Source: Stichopus chloronotus (Eukaryota; Echinodermata; Holothuroidea; Aspidochirotida; Stichopodidae). Taken from it: 64,000 nucleotides of DNA. The stretch is from positions 9,489,252 to 9,553,251 of the forward strand of contig CM037830.1 of the NCBI GenBank assembly GCA_021234535.1. Direction: 5' to 3'. A program made the position numbers and the translations under genes. Shown one piece after another: positions 36,661-49,400 of this stretch. Each line of letters opens with the position of its first letter. Within the stretch, counting starts at the first letter, position 1. The notes beneath the pieces are model-generated. The model saw nothing but the letters and a program-made list of their open reading frames with translations. It did no database searches and had not been told where the DNA came from.

Positions 36661-39600
36661 ATCAAACAATTGATGCTTAAAGCAAGGGAGCAAATGGTGC
36701 AAGAAATACCATCTGTAATTTTTTGCTTTGTTAGTCCTTTTTTCGTCCTGAGTTTTATTTACCAGAGCTTAGGAATGACTATTATGATTACTTGCTTACA
36801 TGTGTTACATTTTGGTAATGGCTTAAACAATCGTTACCAAGCAACGTATCATGCTGCTTTTATTTGCATTTGCTCACTTCACCAATAAATTAAATCATGT
36901 GTCTGATAGATTACTCTCGAGCATTTTTTTTTTTTTAATAGAGAGTTATCTCCATTAGCAGCAAGTAGTTTGGATAAGAAGTTACTTCTCAAACACTTCT
37001 TTGGGGACAGAAAAACTCCAAAAGGAACATTTCTGACATGTATGCAACAAATTCCATTAACATCCTGATAGACATATTGATTGATATTAACTACCTAGAG
37101 TGTGTAAACTGACCTTGCAATAATTTGCCAGTGGATTTCAAGAACACTAAAGAGCAATCTATTTAATGCTTTGGAGGCTACTATCACTTTAAAATCAAGA
37201 GAAGTGAATTTGTATACCCATTTTTAGCATCCATTTTCTATTACTTCTGTTTGTAACTACTTTTTGAAAAATTGAGCTGTATATATCGAGTCTAGAAATA
37301 AAATATAAAAATTGTGAAAATATCTCAATGATCTTTTTTCCTGTTTGTTATATGTTACATAGAAAGTTCTTTGTTTTACAAGAATACATTCTTGATTTTG
37401 ATTTTCCACAACAATGCAAAACTCATGTGACAATATGTGAACAAATTGCATGTATGTTCTTGACCAAACATGGGCAGAATTGGGTCACCTCCCCACCACG
37501 AGTTTCAAGACAAATTCAAAACAAACAGATATAACTGAATGTCCTTTTTGAAAGTGCTGTGACTTGCAAAGCTAAATAGTCTTCCACTTCAAAGTGTTCT
37601 GAAATGAGTGCTTGACGAAAATGTCAAATTCTAACCAGATGTGCAAAGGGGTCAATGACATCAGGACTACGAAAATTTCACCTTCAGATCGAAACCGCAA
37701 GTATTTCATATGAGGAAGGAGGTATGCAGGTATTTTGTATCAGGGAGGGGGTATGCAGTACAGAAAACTAAGGGGTGCAACTACAGAAATACACAACATG
37801 ATGGTTACAACCCTTAACATTTCAAGTGACCTGATTGGAATCCCAACCAGGGGATAAATTGTTCACAGACTGTTAAATTGCATGTATAGCATTCTGCTGC
37901 AGTAAAAGCTAGCGATTTGACCACCAAAATGTCGGAGCAACAAATCCTCACATGGAATATTAAGAAATGCCACTACACATCAGTCAAAAAGCAATTATCA
38001 TTGGACCACTGCTTCATGATAACTTGCCATCTCTGCAATGGCAGGCAACACATACTTAATTCAAAGGTCAGCTGAGAGACTAATGGCTATAATTTTTTTC
38101 AAATGAAATCAGAGAGAATAAAAACTAAGAGACTTGATTAAAAATGACATATTACTGTATTTGATAAATAGATGCATGCAACTGGAAACATTTAAAATGG
38201 TCATAAAAAACGCACAAGGCAAACTACAAAAGTTTCGACATTTGAGTATAAAAGATATCAAAGCAACCTTCAATTTCAGGAGAGACACCCAAGCTTCGAA
38301 GCAGAGTATAAATGCACCCTGTAAACACTGTAATGGCAAGTATATGAGACACAGAAAGCAAGTTGATGTGTGTGCCTGTAAGGCAAGGGAGTCACTAAGA
38401 GGAGGATGAGATTGGACAAAATAGCTCCAATGAGGGGGGAACAGTATTAATTATCCCTTGAAATAATATAATGAAAACTGCAAAGTTAAAGCTATAATCA
38501 CTTCTTCAAGTCAACCTTTGTTGAAAGCATGCTTGTTTCCCGGTTCATACACGGTGCTCCATTGTGCCTGTAGATCTGTGCACCCAAATAACCTTTCAAC
38601 CAACGTAACATCAGCTCTCAAATTATTCCTTCCTCATTGAGCATAGTATAAAACTATACAGAGTGGTAAAATATACTGCATCTAATACGCAAATGACAAA
38701 ATGAATCATGAAAACACCAAAATTATACTGCATCAACTAAAACTGCACATGAAACTGAAAGACACATGGTATTAGCAGAATCTCTCTCGCAAATAACCTG
38801 AGCAGAAAAAATGGAAATTTGCAAACAGAAGATAAACCAAGGGAAATACCGCCTCATAAAATGTTACCATAAATTTGGAAATTCGCAGATGGTGAAATCT
38901 GACATTTGTCTTTTTAGTTTCCTTCAGTTCTCTGCTTGGAGATTAAAAACAAACATTCTACAGTAGAAGCAACAACAAGAATTTTCTGATTTCAAAATTG
39001 GTGGGTGAAAGAAATTCGCAACTCACCACACTGCTACCCCAACCCCCTTAGAAAACAAAAAGTAAATTAAATGAAAGCTAAGAACTATTGCAACGAAATG
39101 ACAACCTATAAAAAAAAAAAAACTGTTTCCAAACCTAAAAATTTCATAAAGTCATCTATGCTGCAAGCAGATTCTTGCAAAGTAATTAGGGATATAGTAA
39201 TTTGTTTTTACATGGTACTTCATGATTTCGGAAGACATTAGCTTTAGATAAGCCATTACCTCAATGCTTCACAATTCCTACTCTTTGGCCCCTTGAGCAA
39301 TCTCCAAATAAGAAGCTGGAGACATCACCATCACGTCGGCAAATTTATCTTAGAGTCTGGATGAGGTTTGAAGACTGTCATCAGACTCATTATTTATTAA
39401 ATAATAAATATCTTTTGTTATTTTTCAAGACTAACCAGGAAATGTAATAATTCAATCCAATAGTGCATATAACCTACACACATTTGAATGTCTCTAAAGC
39501 TGCAAAATATACTTGAAGAGATGGATTGACAAGTTATGACCATGAAATTTTAAAGTTTTTATTTTTTTATTTTGCCGTGAACAATGAATCCAGATGGAAA

Positions 39601-40467
39601 ACTTTACTGCCTAAAGTACATACACACATGTTTTTGAACACCAGATGATATGAGCCTAGGGTGACAAACAAATCAAGGGTCACTTTATGTACTCGTAAGC
39701 TTTTCCTCGCTCTATTACTGTAATGTTATCAAAATTGGAAACAGGAAATGACCACTCAAAGACATACAAGCTAAAAATACCTACATTTTGTTCAGATACA
39801 AATAAAATGTTTTAAAAGTGTCCTACTAAAAGAGCTCACGTCATCACAGTCTCTCATGAGTATCATAGAAACCGATGGGTACATGGAAGAGCAATAACGC
39901 ACAACACAAACATTTTGGATAAGACTACCTAGTGTACTTTAGATAACTTTGGCAACTCTTCTTTACCATGGAAACTATATGATTCTACCCAATGACAAAT
40001 GACGACCATCTCTTTCAAAATTTTTCTATTCTATTGTCTTTATGTGCAATGATAAAAATCATTCAGCAATATCTCGCAAGGTGTAATAAAGTTATTAAAT
40101 ACAACATTAATCAATGCATGGCATGATGGATAAATGCCTATTAAAGTGAAAATATAGGATTGCATACAAAAATAAACACATTTACAAGCTGTTTGTGTTG
40201 AAAATTGATTCAAAAAGCTTTAAAGAGTGTTTGTCATTTTCATATTCACAGCAAGAGGCTATTTTAAGCTTCTCTGAAGCAAGGAAATACTCTTTTTAAG
40301 TCTGCATTTTTCTCCTTGTTATGTTCACTGGAGCACCTTTGACAAAAGAACACAACCATCCGGTCTTTCCTGCTGTTCCACAGATCAGGGCCTGACCTCT
40401 TCATGGTGACTTGATGCCCTCTGCTGGCTCTCTCCATGTTCTGGCAGATTAGCCATCATCGCTCTGG

Positions 40468-43400
40468 TCACACCTTAGAGCTGGCCTTCTTTCTGTCCAT
40501 GCTGACTCCAAACTTTACGACAAAGACAAATGGGATGAAGACAAAGAGCGCCATCACCAGGAGAACGACCAGCTTTATGCTTATCCAACAGAGGACAGTT
40601 ATGAGCAGGAGGAGGAAGAGAGATGCCAAAAAATGAAACCTCAGAGGGTTGACCAGGAAGAAGTCTTGGACCTCTGGAATGAATGATGCTGTTGAAGTAA
40701 TGGAAGAGGTACTGACTGTCATGCAGAATATCCAGAGACAAACAGTGTCTATCAGACAAAAAGCAGCTTGGATTTGAGGGAAAATATATTTATATTTAAA
40801 CAGACACAACTCCAACAGGTCTGCAATTTGCAATAAGCAATTGACCACAGATTCAAAAGTATTACCCATAGTGGTCACAAGCAATTTAAGAAAAAAATGT
40901 TCATGATGGTAAATGTAACAGCTGTGCTATTTAAATGGATGTTTGAATTTCCTGTGGCAAATGGAATTCGCTACTGCATTTCAAAGAGGAGTTAACACCA
41001 GTACAAAGCTACAAAGGCACATCTGAGTAGGTTACAAGCTTCTAGACCATCGTCAAGTTCACATACTTAGTTTTGGTACGATCTTCATATTTGGAGCTTC
41101 TCCTTATGGGAACTCCGCCTCAGGCATTCCTCTCTTTGGCTAACAATGCTTACCTGCTTGATACATGATGCTATTAGCGAGACTGAACCCTATCAGTAAC
41201 AAGATGAACCCAGCCAGTCTTAGGATCCAGCCAAGACCTGTTTTAATCTTCATTTCTTCTACTATCATTGCCTGCAAGTCAAAAGGTGAGAAGATGAGCT
41301 GTGTTATTCAATAGTATGCTGTAGCCAAAGGGGTTTAATAATAAAAACCAGTGACCTTTACATTGGGTCCAACAGAAGTCCATTGGTATATACACTGATC
41401 GGGTTGGTGCTTTCACTTGACCAATGTGAACTGGCTTAAGTGACATGAACAATATACCAATGTTACTGGCTTCTTTGGTTCAATTGATCAACTCCAGATA
41501 ATCACTATATAAAATTAGTAAAAAAATGTCATGGGTATTTTTGTTAAACATACTGTATGTACATTGTTGGAAAACAGTGAATTCAGTGCGATTTGTATGA
41601 AAGGAATCAGAGGGCTGCCTGTAATTTGCATTTATGTCATGACGATGCAATCACCTGCTTTTCTTCGTTGACTCACTCTAGACGTCTTACAGCACCAGAC
41701 TTAACACTGATGGTGCTGATGTTCAGAGTAAAACTTATTGTAATTCCTTCAAAAAGATTACGAATGACCCTACATGATCCAGAACTATTTGCTGTGTTAT
41801 GTAATGTGCTGTCTCTTCTCTCATTTGTTACATCATTTCTAAGTACTATCACGGTGTCAAACCTCATTGCTTATTACCATCTCCCCATAACTGTCCAGAA
41901 AACTAAGGCTAGAATAAAATAGATATTATGTCTTACTGTATTTCCTACAGCTTTTTTCATCAGTAACTCTCACAAAAGAGTGTATATACCCTTATGTGGT
42001 CACTAATCTTGCGATGGCAGAACCCACATGACATCATTTCTGATGGCTTACGCGCTGACCCAGGTACCTTGTCTACTGTTACTACTGGTGACTTCTAATA
42101 CAGCTAATCTCAGGAGAATATTGCCTGAATTCAATCAGTGTGTGACTTTTCCAACTCACAATAATAAATAATAAGTTCATTGACCATTGCCATCAAAAAC
42201 TAATGAATGCCTATGACTCTGTTCTACACTGGCAATTCTGACCATGCAAACATGCTGTTGATCCCTGCTTAGGTATATCAGCTGAAGAAGACAAAGCCTA
42301 CGAAACATACTCTCCATGTTTGTCAAAGAAGGCAATCAATGTGCTTCAATGTGCTTCTACTAAATATGGATTGAATACAAGAAGGACAATGATCTTCATG
42401 AATTCACTGACACTGTCACGGCTTATATAAACTTCTGTCAGAGTATCTGTATGTAACCACTAAAGACAGTCACCCAATATTCAAACAATAAAATTAAGGG
42501 TAACAAGGGCATCAAATCTAAAAAGTGAGGCTACGGATGAAGCTTATTGGTTAAAAAACATCAATCCTGACTGCTACTGCAGGATGAAGTCAGATTTTTG
42601 GAGAGCTCTCAAGGAAGCCAATGGAAGTAAAAAAGATACTATGAAACAGTTTCTTCATTTTTTTGTCACTTTGACTGATTTGTGCTTTATCCAGACCACC
42701 TACTATACTGAACATCCTTGGCTACTACTGGATCCTCTGTGCAAGTCCCTGAATTTTCTGGATGAAGAACAAGGCAATGCTGTAATGGAGGGGCTATGGT
42801 AACAGATGGATGAACAGTAACCACCAGCTGAGAAGAGGAGGGTTGAAGATAAAGAGATTACTAGAACAAGTACCACAGACTATTTCTTGGGGTTTGAGGA
42901 CTACCAAGAGCAGGAAGACGACCCCAACTGGAGTTCAATACATTCTCCAGCCAATTGGACTGGACCAATACTTGAATTTGCCAGTGTAGATGATCCAAGA
43001 CAACCCTGTGGCGGAAGGAGCACAAGAGCAGCTTTCCTGTTCTATCAACTTTGGCAAAGAATAAAGTACATCAGTCATATCAGTACCACAAAAAAGGATT
43101 TTTTGAACTGCTGAAAATATTGTTAACTGTCTGTGTGAAGTTGCTCCACATGAACTAATGTTTACATTCTTGCTGTTTTTGAGTGAGAACTGGCGAGGCA
43201 ATAATTTTTAATTTATCATGTTTCATTTAATGTAGTCATCAGAATGCTACACAAGTTTTCATCGCTATAATAAGAACAACATGTCTGAGGCATCACTGTG
43301 GCAGTAGTATACACGTACTGTGACATGAGTACCCTACAGTTACGTAGCAAGGGACTGTGAACCTCCTTGTCCGCTACAAAAAGACATGCCCAGAATAAAA

Positions 43401-46400
43401 CTAACAGAGTGAATATCCTGAAATGCTCATTTTTACACCATATAAATTGAAAATGGAGATTTACTCTGACTGTCTGAATGTTTAGCACAGTAAATAGTAA
43501 CTGACAGCACAGTGATCTGCATTGACTGAGATATCTACCTTTGCTGTCTTGGTACCAAAGTGGACCATGTCAAGCCTGTCCTTGCCTTTCTTGAAGCGAG
43601 TCAGCTGGCCGTTCACCTGCTTCGCTACAATGCTAACCTGTGAAGAGTAATGGGATGAGATTTACTGTATTTACCTTTAAAATTTCTGTGGTGTCAATTA
43701 ATATTTTCTTATGTTTTGAAGAGGGCATCATGTCATTAAAAGTAAACACAAAGAGGTATTCTTTCTTAAGTACTGCAAGTATTAATTACGACCAGAACAG
43801 AAAGTTATCAAAAATCAATATAACCAACTCTATAAATTTTTATTTGTGCATTTGATGGAGGGAGAAGAAATGCAGGTAGAGTTGCAAGAAGTAGAAAAAA
43901 GAACCCTTTATGACAGTGGAAAACAACTTGTAACTTTGACCAACAACCTTCCCTCATATCCTCCCCCACATTACCTCCCATTTGTAACCCATCTCTACAC
44001 ATCTTTACTGCAAAAACACAAACACTGCCCACAGCTAGTGTTTGCAAGGGTTACCCAAAAACCCGGGTACCCGCCTGACACATTACTTCCCGGATCTCAG
44101 TTCACTACCCGGTTCCAAAGATATACACAGTGATAGCCTATAGGTCTCCAGTGGACACAGTTTTATTATTTCTGAGAGTTACGATTGCTGCTGTTTTCTA
44201 CCTAAATAATGTTTATAAAGTAAAAATTGCTGCCAGTTGTTGTTCTCATACTCTCCTTCCCTTACTTTTTTTAATCTTCATGGAGGACTTTCCATGAATT
44301 CCTTCATGCTCCTACCAAAAACCAACGATCTCTATGTCACGGTATTCAGATGCACAGTAGTACTCTCAAAATACCACGCACCTATAGAGCACAGAAAAGA
44401 TTGTACACAGCTCCTGTGCAACTGTATACAAGCATGCACCGTCCTCTAGAAATTCAGTCTGAAATACCTGCCAATCGTCCTTTTAATCATTATATAGAAG
44501 CTTGTTGATAAGATTGTTGTTTGTGATTGGTTATTCCATATGTCCCCTGTAACAGAAGTTCGCTCAGCTTTACTAGTATTTCTGTTGCTTAGGCTACTAA
44601 ATGGGGGTAGAGCCTTTTGCAAATTTGCAATAGTCTGAAATACCTGCCAATCGTCCTTTTAATCATTACATAGAAGCTCGTTGACAAGATTGTCGTTTGT
44701 GATTGGTTATTCCATGTGTCCCCTGTAACAGGAGTTCGCTCAGCTTTACTAGTATTTCTGTTGCTTAGACTACTAAATGGGGGCAGAGCCTTTTGCAAAT
44801 TTGCAATGACCAAATTCCATTGAGTTAACCATAGGGATTTTGCAGCTGTAGTGCAAAATGCTGTAGCACTGTGCCAGAGTACATAGTTTTGTGTGCAAAC
44901 TGGGACTGTCTCCACGAAACGTCTTACTATTACTTAGACTGAAAATTATACGTAAGCAAATGAAGCAAAATAAAGATAAAATGGTGTTTCTAAGATAAAG
45001 ATAAAATGGTGTTTCCAAGATAACAATTACAGGGAAATTTGGTAAGGCATCAATCAAGTCAAAACAGGGGAAACCCTGCTTAACTGAGGCTACACCAACA
45101 CCAACATTATACAATCTATATTGTAGGATTAAAAAGGAGTTGCTGGTTGATTAGCAAGTTTTGGTAACATGGTAAATTTCTAGGTACGCGACAGTTTTAG
45201 ATATCAGGTACCCGGATCCCGATTTTTTACCCGTGTAAACACTAACCACAGCAATAACTATGCATGTCAAACTTCAGAGTACGAGAGGTTTCACAAAGCC
45301 AAACCATGAGAGTATTTTTGCTTAAATGTTATGTTGAATGTGAATCCAACAGTGTATCTAAGAATTGACATGAGACAATGAAATTACAAGGAGCTAAAAA
45401 GGTGGAGATTTCAAGGAAGTTTCCAATAAGTTTGCACACATATGAACATTTGATCATACTTATGTGCAGTATTAAAGTTTATGTGACATGCATCTAGAAA
45501 AGAGTTAGCTTCATTCAGATATTGCAGAGTGGAGTCCTGAATGAAAATCTGTATCTATGAAAATCTGAATGAAAATCTGCATCTATGAAAATCTGAATGA
45601 AAATCTATATCTATTGCAGTTTTCGAGATATGACTTTTCAAAGTTTGATGAAAATGCAAAGCAGATGACGTGGAGTGTTGCACAGTGTTAGCACTTCTTT
45701 GGTTTAATAGGTCTTCATCTCAACCACAGGGTTTCAGATGGGTAAGTGATAATGATATTTTTGAAGAAAATAAATGCTTCCAAAATTAAAATCCTCTGAG
45801 GGATAAAAATTCTCAAATGTCCTTGAAATAAAGGTTAAGTAAACAAAGGATAACATCAGACATATCATAGGACTCCATCTCTTGATGTCACAAATTTGCA
45901 TACTTAGCCAACACTTATTCATGATGCAGGTGTGAAACAGGAATTTGCCTGAAAATTGTCAATACTTGATGGATTTTGGTGGAATTTGAGGATGTTTTCA
46001 ACATTGTCAATGATTAATACATCCACTACTCCAAAATGTCTTTTTCCTGGCAAACGACCTTTAGATGATTAACGTTTGCTGCAAGGAAAATTCAAATGAT
46101 ACACAGGTTGCCTACACTTTTAACAGTTACACCTTGTTAGTAAAGACAGCAATCAAGCACACCTGGAAACTAAAGTGAAAGACACAAACAACTACAATAT
46201 GATTTAAATATAGCTATAAAACTCACATCCTGCGCAGGTCCCAAGACACTGTCATCTGATCCGCTGATCCCACAGAAATAAAAACGTGCTCTTATATCGC
46301 CGACCTGCAGAGACAGATGAATAGGACGAAGATTACTTTTGAATATTCAGTAGCTGAGGGCTTTGTGAGTTTAATCCATCATTTCCCACCCCTTCATTTA

Positions 46401-49400
46401 ATGTTTCTAATGGATCTTCAGCTCAGTAATGTAGATCTTTGGACATTCAACGAATTCAGACAAATTTTAAGGAGTTCATGACTTGTCCTTCTATCTCAAA
46501 CATTCTTATGCTTTGCTGATCCATTCTATTGGTTCTGTGTCAGTTCTCACAATACCAGACTTTTCACAGGCCATACTCACATCTGGCTGAGATGCAACTC
46601 CCTTCTGGTAATACCAGCCATCGACCAACTGCATCTTAGATGCCTCTGCGGGTGAAATTGATGGCAGAGGATGAAACTCTTCCATTTTCTCTTTGAGATT
46701 TTCTTTGATGTAGTAACTCCCGACATAGGCATGGGTAGCCACAAATGTAGTGCTTTTGACTGGAAATTCTCTGTAAGAACAGGAAAGAAAGAAAAAAAAA
46801 ACAGAAAGCCAAAAGGCTTTGTGATTCCTTGCTACATGGTTATATTACAACAAACATGAATTATTCACATGACAAGTATAAGATCAACTGCAGTTATTCT
46901 TCTTGATACACCACAAGCCTTTAACCCAAAATGACCTTTATTTTGGTGACCTAAAATTACCGCGACATTTGACGTCCACCAAAAGCAATAGGGATCCCCT
47001 ACCCAGGCCATACAACCCACACATCAAGTACAGTATGAGTATGACATCAGTCAACATTATCTCTGAGCTCCAAGAAACACACAGTAATCAATGCTGCTTC
47101 TAGTCTTGCCTGTTGTTAGTTGAATCAAATAAATCAACCTTACCTCACCCGAACTCAGCTTGTCTGCCATATTTACCTCAAAATTCTTCATAAAGGACAA
47201 GAATGTTCTTGGGTCTCCATTGTATGGTGAAATTTCTGCCTTAGGTAATTCCAACGCTAATTTGAAACTCAATTTCCTCCTTCAACTTTTTCAGTGCTTC
47301 CTCACTCTCCTCAGTATAATGCTTTCGGCATTCCAACATCCAGCTTTCTGCTTGCTCAAATGCTTCATCAGACAACAGCCCAGCCAGATCAGCATGAACC
47401 TCTTCCATTGCCTCAAATAGGCGCTCTGCCTTTTGCAAATTTTCCTTTATCGACTCTGCGATAATTTCTTCCTTGTTACAAGTAGCTTTTAACACACTCA
47501 AAGTCCTCATAAGTTGACCCTAAGTTATGATTCCTCCTCAATATTTTTGCTTCCCCCATCCTTTCCGACATTGTGAAATATGATTGAAAGCACTCCAATT
47601 TGATTGTTAAGAAACCTCGTTCTGCTACCAGCTGTCCCTCTGGATATTGATATTTATCCAAATAAATGACAGAAGAGATGGTATTTTATTTTCCTCATTT
47701 TTTTTATAAACCCATTAACATTCCAATGCATGCCACCTTATCTATCTGACCTCATGACCCCCCATACTAAGACTATCATTCTGGACAACTTATGGAGGCC
47801 CCACACTAGAATTTACTCACTAAGTTACAAATGCAGTACGTAGGGAGCAATCCCATTGAGTTAACTGTGTGCGACAGAATCAAAAACTGAAATTGCACAA
47901 TGTAGACCCATATACATTTGTATGGTAGTTTATAATAACCACAATAATGGTGTTTAGGCTATTATTATTGTTTTATAGTGAAAAATTATCCCTTTCTCTC
48001 TATTGATAAGCATTAAATTTCACAGGGTCGTGAACCTGTTAATAACATACAACCTTATCAAGTTTAAAACAAATCTGACCCACTGATAAGGAACTATGGC
48101 AGTTTTAACATTTTTTATGTTCTACCCCATAACCTCATTAATATGCAAGATTTGGACACCAAAAACAATAGGGATCATCTACTCAATATGGGCAACCTAC
48201 ATACCAAAAATGAAATTACTCAGAGTTACCCTTCAACCGTCGCACACACACACACACATACACACACACGACATCAGGACTGCATAGATTCCCCTGCCTA
48301 CAGCAAGGAATCAAAAAGGTTGTAAGTTGGAAAAACTCAAAATAAGATAAGAATGATAAAAGACAGAATATTGTGGCAAAACAGATCAAGTAGAACTATT
48401 TCATACAACATGGGATAAAAATAGTTTGGGTTTTCCTTTGGAGAGATAATACAAAGCAGAGCAATCAGCAGCCATGTTTATACAGAATAAGATGACAACA
48501 CCACAATGGGTTATCCCTTGGCAACAACAAAACAGCAACTCAACAAAATTATTAAGACTAAGGGTAAAGTGGGACTTTCCATATGACAACTATTTAAAAG
48601 ATATGCAAAGACTACTTGTTTAAGAGTGAAATTTGTTGAGTGCCTTTATGATTATTACATATAAATCACTGATAAATCTATCATAATATTCTCTTTATTA
48701 TGAAAGGGATATTGTATCAAAATGCCAAAAAAAACAGCTTTAATCATTGTTAAACCAATCTGTTTCAGCAATAGACATCAACACCGATAATGTGTCAGTC
48801 AGTCGCTTTGTCTGCAACTGACATACAGCTGTTTTGAAAAAAGCTGCCTTTCGTATGCTATAATTTTTTTCTTTTTCACCTATCAATGGCTTGTATGGAG
48901 AAATTATAAGCTTTTCAAGTTGAATGTACATGTATAGTACACAGCGCAACAATTTTAAATGTTTGATTTATCATTTATGGTCACCATTCTGGGCAAAAGA
49001 TGTTACTTTCTACTTACCTTCTATTCTGGTGTCTCTCTGGTTTGATGAAAGACTCGCTTGCAACAACCTCTGACCTCCATTCTTTAGCTGGAACAGACAA
49101 GAAAGGCAAAAGAAAACAATGGAAACACTGCTGACAAAGATCGCGATAAAGACATCTCAATAATCCAACTGGAAGGATAAGTAATTCCAGTAATAAACAT
49201 ATCACTGTGTGTTTCATTTGAACATATATGTAATTTCATAGTGTTACAATTTGAATAGTTCCTGCTCCATGTGCATGGCAGTCGTCTTTGACAAATTCAT
49301 GATACAATTTGGACTTGAGGACTTAACAACTAAGACCCATATCATTTGTTATTAACCAGTGTTGCATGTTAAAGCACACAACAGAAGACTTAAAACCATA

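Larger units (their letters stand above)
34888..40467. other. 3' flanks of two convergent genes, no other gene seen
   Basis: This region must hold the 3' UTRs of the coiled-coil gene (+) and of TMEM43 (-). For the - strand gene, AATAAA (TTTATT on +) occurs at 39558-39563 and 39566-39571, about 0.9 kb past the stop. These are candidate poly(A) signals only. A diverged duplication lies at 36120-36660. No further exon or transposon protein is recognised. Confidence 0.45.

Noticed and set aside
40475..40759. 94-codon - strand open frame in the last TMEM43 exon
   Set aside because: It is an alternative frame of the TMEM43 exon. The frame ending at 40468 aligns with the membrane segments of TMEM43 and joins in phase.
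42016..42078. Alternative places for the missing TMEM43 exon (HVG near 42016, HRG near 42735, donor-like GTAAGC near 42047)
   Set aside because: Each has an in-frame stop, no usable acceptor, or a length that breaks the phase between exons 7 and 8.
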